Shown: piece after piece, positions 34,453 through 43,070 of the stretch
Position numbering within the stretch: the first letter of the stretch is position 1
Layout of the letters: every line of letters begins with the position of its first letter
Translations under genes and position numbers: made by a program
The notes under the pieces: model-generated
The model's database searches: none
What the model was told of the DNA's origin: nothing
What the model saw: the letters and a program-made list of their open reading frames with translations, nothing else
Assembly: GCA_027593245.1 (NCBI GenBank)
Contig: JAQCJC010000006.1
Span: 1-47,599 of the forward strand
DNA: 47,599 bases
DNA from: Bacteroidota bacterium
Lineage (GTDB): Bacteria > Bacteroidota > Bacteroidia > Flavobacteriales > Flavobacteriaceae
Direction of reading: 5' to 3'

Positions 34453-35799
34453 TTAGACTACCCCTTGGGCCAGCATAGCATCGGCAACTTTAACAAAGCC
34501 CGCTATATTTGCTCCTTTTACATAATCAATATACCCCGTTTTTTCGTCTTTTCCGTACTTGATACATTTGTCGTGGATATTGCACATAATTTCTTTGAGC
34601 TTGTCATCTACCTCTTTTCTTGTCCAATTATAGCGCAATGTGTTCTGGGTCATTTCTAATCCAGAAGTGGCCACACCGCCAGCATTTGAGGCTTTCCCTG
34701 GTGCAAATAAAATTTTTGCTCTTTGAAATAGAACTATTGCTTCCTTAGTTGATGGCATATTAGCGCCTTCGCTAACACAAATACAACCATTGTCGAGAAG
34801 TATTTTAGCGTCGGATTCATCAAGTTCATTTTGTGTTGCACAAGGTAGGGCTATGTCGCAAGGCTCGCCCCAAGGGGTTTTATTGGCAAAAAACCGGGCG
34901 TTTGGATAAGCCTCCACATATGCGCTAATGCGTCCGCGTTTGTTGTTTTTGAGATCCATCACGTAGGCCAACTTTTCTTCATCAATTCCGTTGTTGTCTA
35001 CAATATAGCCCGATGAATCTGAGAGTGTAATGACTTTGCCTCCAAGTTGAAGAACTTTCTCTGCCGCAAATTGAGCTACATTTCCAGACCCTGATATTGT
35101 GACCGTTTTATCCTTAATATCATTGCCTGTAGTTTGCAACATTTTTTGTGCAAAATAGACAGTTCCATAACCTGTTGCTTCTGGCCGGATAAGAGAACCA
35201 CCCCAAGACATCCCTTTGCCCGTGAGCACGCCTGTGAATTCGTTATTTAATTTTTTATACATCCCAAACAGATATCCAATCTCGCGTCCACCTACGCCAA
35301 TATCCCCTGCTGGTATGTCCGTATTTGGCCCAATATGACGAAATAATTCGCTCATAAAAGCATGGCAAAAGCGCATAATCTCGTTATCACTTTTACCTTT
35401 GGGATCAAAATCGCTTCCTCCTTTTCCGCCACCCATTGGAAGGGTTGTCAAACTATTTTTAAACACTTGTTCAAAGGCCAAAAACTTTAGAATACTCATA
35501 TTGACCGAAGGGTGAAAGCGCAAGCCTCCTTTATATGGGCCAATAGCCGAGTTCATCTGAATTCGGTATCCTCTATTGACTTGGATTTCCCCTGAGTCAT
35601 CAACCCAGTTTACTCTAAACATCACTGCGCGCTCAGGTTCTACCATGCGCAAAAGAATATTCTTACCGTGATAAATATCGTGCTGTACAATGTAAGGAAT
35701 CACCGTTTCTGCAACCTCTTCAACAGCTTGCAAAAATTCTGGCTCATGACCATTTCTTTGACGCACTAAATCTAAAAATCCTTCAATTTTGTGTTTCAT
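34453..35799 (-). CDS. gdhA: glutamate dehydrogenase (NADP type)
   Basis: A 448-aa hexameric glutamate dehydrogenase that makes glutamate from 2-oxoglutarate and ammonia. Family I features: YKGGLRFHPSVNMSILKFLAFEQVFKNSLTTLPMGGGKGGSDFDPKGKS, including the catalytic lysine in the LPMGGGKGG motif, DIPAGDIGVGGREIGYLFGMYKKL, and the Rossmann GSGNVAQFAAEK. The length of about 450 aa and GGGKGGSDFDPKG fit the biosynthetic NADP(H) form; cofactor preference is inferred. Single-gene unit with its own -7 element and a strong terminator. Confidence 0.96.
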   Translation of the reverse strand: MKHKIEGFLDLVRQRNGHEPEFLQAVEEVAETVIPYIVQHDIYHGKNILLRMVEPERAVMFRVNWVDDSGEIQVNRGYRIQMNSAIGPYKGGLRFHPSVNMSILKFLAFEQVFKNSLTTLPMGGGKGGSDFDPKGKSDNEIMRFCHAFMSELFRHIGPNTDIPAGDIGVGGREIGYLFGMYKKLNNEFTGVLTGKGMSWGGSLIRPEATGYGTVYFAQKMLQTTGNDIKDKTVTISGSGNVAQFAAEKVLQLGGKVITLSDSSGYIVDNNGIDEEKLAYVMDLKNNKRGRISAYVEAYPNARFFANKTPWGEPCDIALPCATQNELDESDAKILLDNGCICVSEGANMPSTKEAIVLFQRAKILFAPGKASNAGGVATSGLEMTQNTLRYNWTRKEVDDKLKEIMCNIHDKCIKYGKDEKTGYIDYVKGANIAGFVKVADAMLAQGVV

Positions 35800-35831
35800 T
35801 TAATTTAGTTTTAAGTATACAAATTGTACTA

Positions 35832-35839
35832 CAAATATA
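35832..35839 (-). promoter_or_regulatory. -7 element of gdhA
   Basis: Minus strand 35839-35832 reads TATATTTG, an exact match to TAnnTTTG, 32 nt before the ATG at 35799. No TTG at -33. The rest of the gap to the next gene (to 35955) is AT-rich without recognisable structure. Confidence 0.5.
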
Positions 35840-35955
35840 TGATATCTTAAAAAATAAATTCATATTTTTTTGAATTCGTAATTTTAACTGCAAAACGAGT
35901 GCAAATATTGCGAATAATTCAAATATTTAAAACTTAGTAGAATTAAATAAATCAA

Positions 35956-37101
35956 TTATGCTCCATGCAGCGCTTGCCTGAGATCATCGATAAGGTCTTG
36001 TTCGTCTTCAATCCCAACACTCAGCCGAATTAAAGAATCGACAACGCCTGTTTTTTCACGTTCTTCTTTCGGAATACTTGCATGTGTCATGCTCGCAGGA
36101 TGTCCTGCCAAGGACTCTACGCCCCCCAAAGACTCTGCTAGAGTAAAGACTTTAAGGCGTTCCACTACCTTGATCGCTGCTTCATAATTGTTCCCTTTAG
36201 TGGTGAATGATAACATGCCACCAAAATCATTCATTTGATCTTTTGCAATATGATGATTGGGGTGGGTTTCTAAACCAGGCCAATAAACATTTTCTACCTT
36301 TGGATGCTGTTGTAAAAACATGGCTACAGCACGTCCATTTTCACAATGGCGTTGCATACGAACATGCAATGTTTTTATTCCTCTTAATACCAAAAAACTA
36401 TCTTGCGGACCACAAACGGCGCCACTTGCATTTTGGATAAAATACAATTGATCTGCTATGCTTTTATCTTTTACAGCCAAAGCACCCATGACTACATCAC
36501 TATGCCCGCCAAGGTATTTAGTTGCAGAGTGCATGACAATGTCTGCACCAAGATCTAAAGGCTGTTGAAGATAGGGTGTAGCAAAAGTGTTGTCTACTGC
36601 CAATAGAATGTTGTACTTTTTTGCTATGGAGGAAACTGCTTTGATATCAATAACATTAAGCATAGGGTTGGTAGGCGTTTCAACCCAAATCAACTTTGTT
36701 TTTGAGGTAATATTTTTTTCAATTTCACTATTGTTTTCCATTCCAACAAAATGAAATTTTATATGAAACTTTTCAAATACTTTAGTGAATAGTCTATAAG
36801 TTCCTCCATATAAATCATTGGTAGAAATCACCTCATCACCTGGGCTTAAAAGCTTGATTATAGCGTCAATAGCTGCTAATCCTGAGCCAAAAGCTAATCC
36901 ATAATCTCCATTTTCTATACTAGCAAAAGATTGTTCTAGCGCATGTCGGGTAGGGTTATGGGTGCGAGAATATTCATACCCTTTATGTCCCCCTGGAGTC
37001 GTTTGCGCGTAGGTAGATGTTTGGTAAATCGGCGGCATTACTGAACCGTATGCTTTATCTGGAGCTTGACCTCCATGAATAGTTTTTGTGTTGAATTTCA
37101 T
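35956..37101 (-). CDS. cystathionine gamma-synthase/lyase family PLP enzyme
   Basis: A 381-aa trans-sulfuration enzyme of the Cys/Met-metabolism PLP family. Landmarks: TIHGGQAPDKAYGSVMPPIYQTSTYAQ, YEYSRTHNPTRHALE, phosphate-binding AFGSGLAAIDA, VETPTNPMLNVIDI, LLAVDNTFATPYLQQPLDLGADIVMHSATKYLGGHSD with the PLP lysine at Lys195, and SLGGVESLAGHPASMTHA. The sequence does not separate gamma-synthase (metB) from gamma-lyase or homocysteine/methionine variants, so no symbol is given. It follows a DinB-fold gene by 20 nt on the same strand. Confidence 0.92.
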   Translation of the reverse strand: MKFNTKTIHGGQAPDKAYGSVMPPIYQTSTYAQTTPGGHKGYEYSRTHNPTRHALEQSFASIENGDYGLAFGSGLAAIDAIIKLLSPGDEVISTNDLYGGTYRLFTKVFEKFHIKFHFVGMENNSEIEKNITSKTKLIWVETPTNPMLNVIDIKAVSSIAKKYNILLAVDNTFATPYLQQPLDLGADIVMHSATKYLGGHSDVVMGALAVKDKSIADQLYFIQNASGAVCGPQDSFLVLRGIKTLHVRMQRHCENGRAVAMFLQQHPKVENVYWPGLETHPNHHIAKDQMNDFGGMLSFTTKGNNYEAAIKVVERLKVFTLAESLGGVESLAGHPASMTHASIPKEEREKTGVVDSLIRLSVGIEDEQDLIDDLRQALHGA

Positions 37102-37121
37102 TGTTAATTAATTTGGAAATT

Positions 37122-37583
37122 TTATGAGATAATACTGTTTTTCATTGCTAATATATAGCCCAAATGAATGCCTTCGTGAAAATTATTAAATTCAATGGCT
37201 TCTTCTACATTAGTAAGAGTGCTTTTGGTTGATACCGTGTAGGAGTTGTATGAGGTAAAGCGTCCTGCGCCATAATCCTTTTGAGTTTGTTCAATGGTTG
37301 AAAATAATAGCTGCTTTAGGTGCTCTACTTCATGTTGGGTAGCGTCACGCTCTGTTTTGGTTCCTTTTCGAAAGGCATCTACTAAGTCCGAACCAATGAG
37401 CATAGGTACATCAGAAAGCTTATAGACCAGTAATTGCTGAGTGACCACCACATGAATAATATTCCAATATATTGAATTGCGGTATCCATCAGGAACTGTG
37501 TTAAGCTGACTTAAACTAAAATCGACTAAAAACCGATGTAATATTGCTCTGTTTTTTAGGGTAATATCAAAACTCCTATTCAT
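37122..37583 (-). CDS. DinB-superfamily protein
   Basis: A 153-aa protein predicted to form a four-helix bundle. SIYWNIIHVVVTQQLLVYKLSDVP in the middle and EAIEFNNFHEGIHLGYILAMKN at the end carry the spaced histidines (NIIH, FHEGIH) of the DinB/YfiT metal-binding fold. Members include bacillithiol- and mycothiol-dependent enzymes, but many have no known activity. It is probably co-transcribed with the PLP enzyme downstream and diverges from the ArsC-like gene. Confidence 0.8.
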   Translation of the reverse strand: MNRSFDITLKNRAILHRFLVDFSLSQLNTVPDGYRNSIYWNIIHVVVTQQLLVYKLSDVPMLIGSDLVDAFRKGTKTERDATQHEVEHLKQLLFSTIEQTQKDYGAGRFTSYNSYTVSTKSTLTNVEEAIEFNNFHEGIHLGYILAMKNSIIS

Positions 37584-37652
37584 AATTAAAATTAAATACT
37601 TCAGAAGTTAATCTAGAAATGATTTTCTTTGTAAAAGTAATGAAACAATCGC

Positions 37653-38009
37653 ATGAAAAAAATCTATTACTTCAAAAGTTGCAATACATGTTTACGCATA
37701 CTAAAATCATTGGCGCTTTCTGATAAGTTTGAGCTCCATGACATCAAAGAAAACCCACTTATATCATCAGATTTAGAACATCTTAAAATACTTGCTGGTA
37801 GCTATGAAGCACTATTCAGTAGACGGGCAAAACTGTACGGTGAAATGGGCCTGAAAAATGAATCTCTTACAGAACGTGATTACAAACACTATATCCTGAA
37901 ACATTATACTTTTTTAAAACGCCCAATCTTGGTGATAGAACAGCAAATTTTTATTGGAAATAGCCCAAAAACTATTGCAGCCGCAAAATCAGCTCTTGCA
38001 CATGAATAG
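37653..38009 (+). CDS. ArsC/Spx family protein
   Basis: A 118-aa thioredoxin-fold protein. The N-terminus IYYFKSCNTCLRIL carries Cys10 and Cys13, followed by the ArsC/Spx pattern FELHDIKENP, a SRRAKLYGEMGL segment and the C-terminal FLKRPILVIEQQIFIGNSPKT. The family includes arsenate reductase ArsC, the regulator Spx and YffB. No arsenic genes lie nearby, so an arsenate function should not be assumed. The EamA gene overlaps its end by 8 nt. Confidence 0.88.
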   Translation: MKKIYYFKSCNTCLRILKSLALSDKFELHDIKENPLISSDLEHLKILAGSYEALFSRRAKLYGEMGLKNESLTERDYKHYILKHYTFLKRPILVIEQQIFIGNSPKTIAAAKSALAHE

Positions 38010-38880
38010 CCGAGGTAATGCACTTGTTGCGCTTATTTTAGTGCAATTGTTTTATGGGGTGACATTTACTTTTGCCAACGATGTAATTGTTGGTGGGCAC
38101 ATTATGCCTTTTGGATTTATACTGTTAAGAGTCATATGTGCCGCCGTTTTATTTTGGTTATTTAGCCTTTTGGTTCCTAGTAAAAAAATTGAGCGCAGTG
38201 ATTTTCCAAAATTGCTTGCGGCTTCATTTTTTGGTGTGGCTTTAAATATGTTGGCTTTTTTCAAGGGCCTTCAGTACACCACGCCAATAAATGGGTCTGT
38301 AATCATGATTTCTGTTCCTATTATTGTTTTGATGTTATCCGCTATCATATTAAAAGAGCGCATTACAGGATTAAAGGTGCTTGGGGTTGCGTTGGGTCTT
38401 TCTGGGGCTTTAGTGCTGAGCTTGTATGGGCAGTCATCTGAGTTTGGTGATGATATTTTATTAGGGAATTTCTTAATTTTCATAAATGCAGCTTCATATA
38501 GCTACTATTTAATTTTGATTAAAAAACTGACTGCAAAATACCATCCTTACGACTTTATAAAATGGTTGTTTTTATTTGGATCCATTATGGTTTTCCCTTT
38601 TGGATACAGCGAATTAAGTGTTGTAGAGTGGGGAAGTTTTCCGGCCTACATTTGGTTCTCAATTGGATTTGTAATTGTCTTCGCAACCTTTGGTACTTAT
38701 TTGTTAAATCCAATGGCCTTACGAAATTTAAAGGCCACAACTGTGAGTACATTCTTATACCTACAACCTATATTTGCCGGCTTATTCGCTGTATTTATGG
38801 GTAGCGATCAAATAGATACAGTAAAAGGGTTGGCCGCTCTATTAATTTTTATTGGTGTATATTTAGTGACCAAAAAATAA
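38002..38880 (+). CDS. EamA/DMT family transporter
   Basis: A 292-aa inner-membrane protein with ten predicted helices in two EamA repeats (for example VALILVQLFYGVTFTFANDVI, GSVIMISVPIIVLMLSAIILKERITGLKVLGVALGLSGALVLSL and FLYLQPIFAGLFAVFMGSDQIDTVKGLAALLIFIGVYLV). Drug/metabolite-family proteins of this type export amino acids or other small metabolites. The frame extends upstream to 37954 inside the ArsC-like gene; ATG at 38002-38004 (MNSRGNALVAL) is the sensible start. The next gene begins 5 nt after its stop. Confidence 0.9.
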   Translation: MNSRGNALVALILVQLFYGVTFTFANDVIVGGHIMPFGFILLRVICAAVLFWLFSLLVPSKKIERSDFPKLLAASFFGVALNMLAFFKGLQYTTPINGSVIMISVPIIVLMLSAIILKERITGLKVLGVALGLSGALVLSLYGQSSEFGDDILLGNFLIFINAASYSYYLILIKKLTAKYHPYDFIKWLFLFGSIMVFPFGYSELSVVEWGSFPAYIWFSIGFVIVFATFGTYLLNPMALRNLKATTVSTFLYLQPIFAGLFAVFMGSDQIDTVKGLAALLIFIGVYLVTKK

Positions 38881-38885
38881 TCTTT

Positions 38886-40013
38886 TTGAAGACCTCTTTT
38901 TTTACATCTATAAACCAGATAGACGATAGCTTTTTGGAGAAAATCAACCCCAATGCTAGTGTGTATTTTTCACGCCACTTGCTTTATGGATTTGAGGCTT
39001 CAAATACAGCTGTTGAGGTGCGTTATGTCTGTATCTCAAAAAACAACACCCCTCAGGCTCTCGCCTTGGTGCAAATCGTTGATTTGAGCATTGACGTGAT
39101 TCTGAAAAACATAAAAGTGTCTGAGCGCATTAGACAAATATTAAATCTGTTTTTTTGCAAAGACCATATAAAAATCATGTTCTGTGGTAATGTGTTTTTA
39201 AGTGGTGAACACGGCATTAGTTTTGCCCCAGGTTGCGATCGAAAATTAATAGCTGTTGAAATTGGAACGGCTTTAGACGAAATTGCCAAATCAATTCGGC
39301 CACTGCATGCTATTTTTATCAAAGATTTTCAAACCTCAGCCTTGGAATACACCTCGTCATTTGAACATTTTGGCTTCAACAATATAAAAGTAGAGCCAAA
39401 TATGATGATTACACTAAAGCAAGATTGGACAACTTTCGATGAATACAAGGCCGCGCTAAAATCTAAATATAGAGTAAAAGCCAATAAAGCAGACGCAAAA
39501 AGTGAGCTTTTAGAACTACGTGTATTTTCTCAAAATGACATAGAATTTTACAAAGATGAGCTTCAAAATTTGTATCAAAACACTATTGATAACGCGAACT
39601 TCAACGCACAAGTTTTAGACCTAAACACTTACATAAAGCTAAAAAATACGTACAAAGATGATTTTATTGTTCAGGGCTATTTTTTGAACGATAAGATTGT
39701 TGGTTTCTTATCCGCTTTGGTAAACAAAAAAAATCTTGATGCTCATTTTATCGGATTAGAGTATGATTTAAATAAAACCTATGCAATTTATCCCAGGATC
39801 CTCAATGATTATATCCGCCTTGGACTAGAGAAAAATGTAGAAAGCATCAACTTGGGGCGAACTGCATCTGAAATAAAAACAACGATTGGTGCAGAGCCGT
39901 TGGAGTTAAGTTGTTACATAAAGCATAAAAACAAATTGATTAATAGATTGATTCAGCCCTTTTTCAGAAAAATTCAAATCAAAAGCTTCAAACAACACAG
40001 CCCATTTAAATAG
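38886..40013 (+). CDS. FemAB/GNAT-like acyltransferase, function unknown
   Basis: A 375-aa cytoplasmic protein with a C-terminal acetyltransferase-like half: FDEYKAALKSKYRVKANKADAKS, a long middle helix region, YFLNDKIVGFLSALVNKKNLDAHFIGLEYDLN and YPRILNDYIRLGLEKNVESINLGRTASEIKTTIGAEP. The last of these resembles the GNAT_6/FemAB group that moves aminoacyl or acyl groups to cell-wall or lipid substrates. The start is a TTG (38886-38888), 5 nt after the EamA stop; no ATG gives a full-length protein. It may act with the EamA exporter, but this is only inferred from spacing. Confidence 0.75.
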   Translation: MKTSFFTSINQIDDSFLEKINPNASVYFSRHLLYGFEASNTAVEVRYVCISKNNTPQALALVQIVDLSIDVILKNIKVSERIRQILNLFFCKDHIKIMFCGNVFLSGEHGISFAPGCDRKLIAVEIGTALDEIAKSIRPLHAIFIKDFQTSALEYTSSFEHFGFNNIKVEPNMMITLKQDWTTFDEYKAALKSKYRVKANKADAKSELLELRVFSQNDIEFYKDELQNLYQNTIDNANFNAQVLDLNTYIKLKNTYKDDFIVQGYFLNDKIVGFLSALVNKKNLDAHFIGLEYDLNKTYAIYPRILNDYIRLGLEKNVESINLGRTASEIKTTIGAEPLELSCYIKHKNKLINRLIQPFFRKIQIKSFKQHSPFK

Positions 40014-40027
40014 TGCTCGCTTTTCTG

Positions 40028-40035
40028 TATCTTTG
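40028..40035 (+). promoter_or_regulatory. -7 element of yicC-gmk-nadD-dusB unit
   Basis: TATCTTTG matches TAnnTTTG, 23 nt before the yicC ATG, with a predicted start about 40042. No good -33 TTG. Confidence 0.55.
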
Positions 40036-40058
40036 AGCCATAAATTTAACAACAAGGC

Positions 40059-40916
40059 ATGATACACTCGATGACTGGATACGGTAAATCTGTACTAGAA
40101 TTGCCCACAAAGACCGTTCGATTAGAATTGAAATCGCTAAACAGTAAATCATTGGATTTGAATATGCGCATGCCCTCCATGTACCGCGCCAAAGAATTAG
40201 AACTTCGTAAACTTATTGGGCTGCATTTAGGGCGTGGCAAAGTTGATTTTAGCCTTTATGTTGAATTTAATAAAGGAGAGGCGCCCGCAAAAATTAATGC
40301 TGAAGTAGTAAAAAGTTATATGGGCCAACTTCAAGGCATATCATCTGCAGCGCCTTTGGAGTTATTAAAAATGGCCGTTAGAATGCCCGACGCTTTAACC
40401 ACAGAGCGAGAAGACATTGATCAGGAAGAATGGAAGCTTATCTCTGGCGAATTAAGTGTCGTTTTGGAACGTGTTGAAGAATACCGAAAAGATGAAGGAG
40501 CTGTGCTTAAAACCGACTTTCTCAAACGAATTTCAAATATTGATGCTCTTTTAAAAACCATAATTGATATCGACCCTGAGCGCATCGAACATGTGCGCGA
40601 ACGCCTCAACAAAGGAGTCGCAGATTTAAAAGAAAAGGTTGATCAAAATCGATTTGAGCAAGAACTTATTTATTACATAGAAAAGCTAGACATAACGGAA
40701 GAAAAAATCCGTTTAAAAAACCATTTAGATTATTTTAATAAAACACTAAAAGCTGATGATTCTAATGGGAAAAAGCTAGGGTTTATCAGTCAAGAAATTG
40801 GTAGAGAAATCAATACTATTGGCTCTAAAGCCAACTTTGCTCCAATGCAAAAACTCGTCGTACAAATGAAAGACGAACTTGAAAAAATAAAAGAACAATT
40901 GCTCAACGTACTATAA
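40059..40916 (+). CDS. yicC: YicC family endoribonuclease
   Basis: A 285-aa protein beginning MIHSMTGYGKSVLELPTKTVRLELKSLNSKSLDLNMRMP, the YicC N-terminal domain, and ending with the DUF1732 domain (EKIRLKNHLDYFNKTLK, GKKLGFISQEIGREINTIGSKANFAPMQKLVVQMKDELEKIKEQLLNVL). E. coli YicC was reported to be an endoribonuclease acting in small-RNA turnover. Gene order yicC-gmk is common in bacteria; gmk starts 2 nt after the stop here. Confidence 0.95.
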   Translation: MIHSMTGYGKSVLELPTKTVRLELKSLNSKSLDLNMRMPSMYRAKELELRKLIGLHLGRGKVDFSLYVEFNKGEAPAKINAEVVKSYMGQLQGISSAAPLELLKMAVRMPDALTTEREDIDQEEWKLISGELSVVLERVEEYRKDEGAVLKTDFLKRISNIDALLKTIIDIDPERIEHVRERLNKGVADLKEKVDQNRFEQELIYYIEKLDITEEKIRLKNHLDYFNKTLKADDSNGKKLGFISQEIGREINTIGSKANFAPMQKLVVQMKDELEKIKEQLLNVL

Positions 40917-40918
40917 AT

Positions 40919-41491
40919 ATGTTCAACGGTAAACTCATTGTGTTTTCAGCACCTTCAGGCTCTGGCAAAACTACTATTGTCAAACACCTCTTGAAGCAAG
41001 AAACGTTAAACCTCGCCTTTTCTATTTCGGCAACCTCGCGGGAAAAGAGAGGAGATGAAATTGATGGGAAAGACTACTATTTTTTATCCACTAAGGACTT
41101 TAAAAAACACATCAAAAGAAGCGACTTTTTGGAGTGGGAAGAAGTGTATCGTGACAATTTTTATGGCACACTAAAAAAAGAAGTTGAGCGAATATGGGCC
41201 ATGGGTAAACATGTTATTTTTGATATTGATGTTTCTGGCGGATTGCGCATCAAAAAGAAATTCCCAGAAAAAACACTTGCGGTATTTGTAAAACCCCAAA
41301 GTATAGATGAGCTCAAAATAAGATTGAAAAAACGTCAAACAGAATCTGAAGACAAAATCAATATGCGGATTTCAAAAGCTTCTGCAGAGCTTGCTACCGC
41401 TCCTCTTTTTGATTGCATCATCAAAAATGAAATTCTAGATAACGCTAAGAAAGAAGCGTATTCAACGGTTTTAAAATTTATTGAATCTTAA
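40919..41491 (+). CDS. gmk: guanylate kinase
   Basis: A 190-aa enzyme that phosphorylates GMP to GDP. The P-loop APSGSGKTT is at residues 11-19. SATSREKRGDEIDGKDYYFLSTKDF and FLEWEEVYRDNFYGTLKKEVERIW form the GMP-binding region, and HVIFDIDVSGGLRIKKKFP contains the conserved acidic residue. Normal length and tight linkage to yicC and nadD. Confidence 0.97.
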   Translation: MFNGKLIVFSAPSGSGKTTIVKHLLKQETLNLAFSISATSREKRGDEIDGKDYYFLSTKDFKKHIKRSDFLEWEEVYRDNFYGTLKKEVERIWAMGKHVIFDIDVSGGLRIKKKFPEKTLAVFVKPQSIDELKIRLKKRQTESEDKINMRISKASAELATAPLFDCIIKNEILDNAKKEAYSTVLKFIES

Positions 41492-41499
41492 AAAATAAA

Positions 41500-42075
41500 A
41501 TGAAAGTAGGTCTCTATTTTGGTACGTTCAACCCAATTCATGTGGGACACCTCATAATTGCCAATCACTTTGCAGAACATTCCGATTTGGAAGAGGTTTG
41601 GTGTGTAGTCACTCCGCAAAATCCCTTTAAAACCAAACAGAGTGTTTTAGACAATCACCAACGCCTAGAAATGGTATATTTGGCCACTAAAGAGTATCCA
41701 AAAATAAAGCCCAGCGATATTGAATTTCAACTCCCTCAACCCAACTACACAGTGCACAGCCTTGCTTATTTAGAAGAAAAATACCCCAAGCATGAGTTTG
41801 CGCTCATCATGGGAGAGGATAATTTAGCGTCTTTACCCGAATGGAAAAATGCTGAGGTTCTCTTGGACCGTTATCCTATTTATGTCTATCCTCGAAAAAT
41901 AGAACAATCTTATACTGCTGTTGATTTAAAAGGAGCCATAATAAAAGTAGACGCGCCCATCATTGAGATTTCTTCATCATTCATAAGAAAATCCATAAAA
42001 TCAGCTAAAAATATAAGACCATTATTGCCAGAATCTGTTTGGGTATATTTAGATGAAATGAATTTTTATAAATAA
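41500..42075 (+). CDS. nadD: nicotinate-nucleotide adenylyltransferase
   Basis: A 191-aa nucleotidyltransferase of NAD synthesis (nicotinate mononucleotide plus ATP to deamido-NAD). GLYFGTFNPIHVGHLIIANHFAE carries the ATP-binding HxGH-type motif HVGH. NPFKTKQSVLDNHQRLEMVYLA and ALIMGEDNLASLPEWKNAEVLL are family signatures, and IEISSSFIRKSIKSAKNIRPLLP is the C-terminal ISSTxIR-like motif. It follows gmk by 8 nt and precedes dusB by 2 nt. Confidence 0.96.
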   Translation: MKVGLYFGTFNPIHVGHLIIANHFAEHSDLEEVWCVVTPQNPFKTKQSVLDNHQRLEMVYLATKEYPKIKPSDIEFQLPQPNYTVHSLAYLEEKYPKHEFALIMGEDNLASLPEWKNAEVLLDRYPIYVYPRKIEQSYTAVDLKGAIIKVDAPIIEISSSFIRKSIKSAKNIRPLLPESVWVYLDEMNFYK

Positions 42076-42077
42076 TT

Positions 42078-43070
42078 ATGGTAAAAATTGGAGCTATAGA
42101 ATTGCCTGAATTCCCACTGCTGTTGGCACCGATGGAAGATGTAAGTGATCCGCCTTTTCGGGCGCTATGCAAAGAACAAGGGGCCGATGTGGTCTATACT
42201 GAATTTATATCTAGTGAAGGCCTGATTCGAGACGCCGCAAAAAGTACAATGAAACTGGATATTTATGAAAAAGAACGCCCGGTAGGTATTCAAATTTTTG
42301 GGGCCAATCTAGACAGCATGCTTCGTGCGGTTGAGATTGTAGAGAAATCAAATCCAGATATTATTGACATCAACTTTGGCTGCCCTGTTAAAAAAGTGGT
42401 CAGTAAAGGCGCTGGGGCAGGAATCTTAAAAGATATCTGCTTAATGGAAAAGCTAACGGCCGAAATGGTTAAGCGCACCCATTTACCTGTGACCGTTAAA
42501 ACCCGCTTGGGCTGGGATCACGAGTCAATTCGTATTGTAGAGGTTGCGGAAAGACTTCAGGACGTTGGCATAAAAGCACTGTCTATTCATGGAAGAACTC
42601 GAGCACAAATGTACAAAGGTAATGCGGATTGGGTTCCTATTGCTGCGGTAAAAAACAATCCTAGAATGCATATCCCCATTTTTGGAAATGGAGATGTAAA
42701 CTCTCCAGAACGGGCCATGGAAATGCGCGATTCTTATGGTTTGGACGGTGCCATGATTGGTCGGGCATGTATTGGAAACCCCTGGTTTTTTAAGCAGGTT
42801 AAACATTACTTTAAGACGGGGACGCATCTAGAGCCTATAAGCATGTCCGAACGTATCGAGGCTGCAAGACGGCATTTGAAAATGGCTATTGATTGGAAAG
42901 GGGAAGTTTTAGGTGTGCTCGAAACGAGAAGGCATTATACCAACTATTTTAAAGGAATCCCTAATTTTAAACCGTATAGAACAAAGATGGTGACGAGCGA
43001 CCACAGCCAAGATGTATTCAAAGCCTTTGATGAAGTCGAAGCCAAATTTGCTGCCCATCAATTTGCTTAG
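42078..43070 (+). CDS. dusB: tRNA-dihydrouridine synthase
   Basis: A 330-aa FMN-dependent enzyme reducing uridines in the tRNA D-loop. It has the FMN-barrel start LLLAPMEDVSDPPFRALCKEQGADVVYTEFI, the catalytic Cys102 in INFGCPVKKVVSKGAGAGIL, TVKTRLGWDHESIRIVEVAERL, LSIHGRTRAQMYKGNADW and IFGNGDVNSPERAMEM...GLDGAMIGRACIGNPWFF. It belongs to the DusB group by overall similarity. Its stop overlaps the convergent permease stop by 4 nt. Confidence 0.94.
   Translation: MVKIGAIELPEFPLLLAPMEDVSDPPFRALCKEQGADVVYTEFISSEGLIRDAAKSTMKLDIYEKERPVGIQIFGANLDSMLRAVEIVEKSNPDIIDINFGCPVKKVVSKGAGAGILKDICLMEKLTAEMVKRTHLPVTVKTRLGWDHESIRIVEVAERLQDVGIKALSIHGRTRAQMYKGNADWVPIAAVKNNPRMHIPIFGNGDVNSPERAMEMRDSYGLDGAMIGRACIGNPWFFKQVKHYFKTGTHLEPISMSERIEAARRHLKMAIDWKGEVLGVLETRRHYTNYFKGIPNFKPYRTKMVTSDHSQDVFKAFDEVEAKFAAHQFA

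Noticed and set aside
37653-38009. Calling the ArsC-like protein an arsenate reductase
   Set aside because: The family also contains Spx and YffB, and no arsenic-resistance genes are adjacent.
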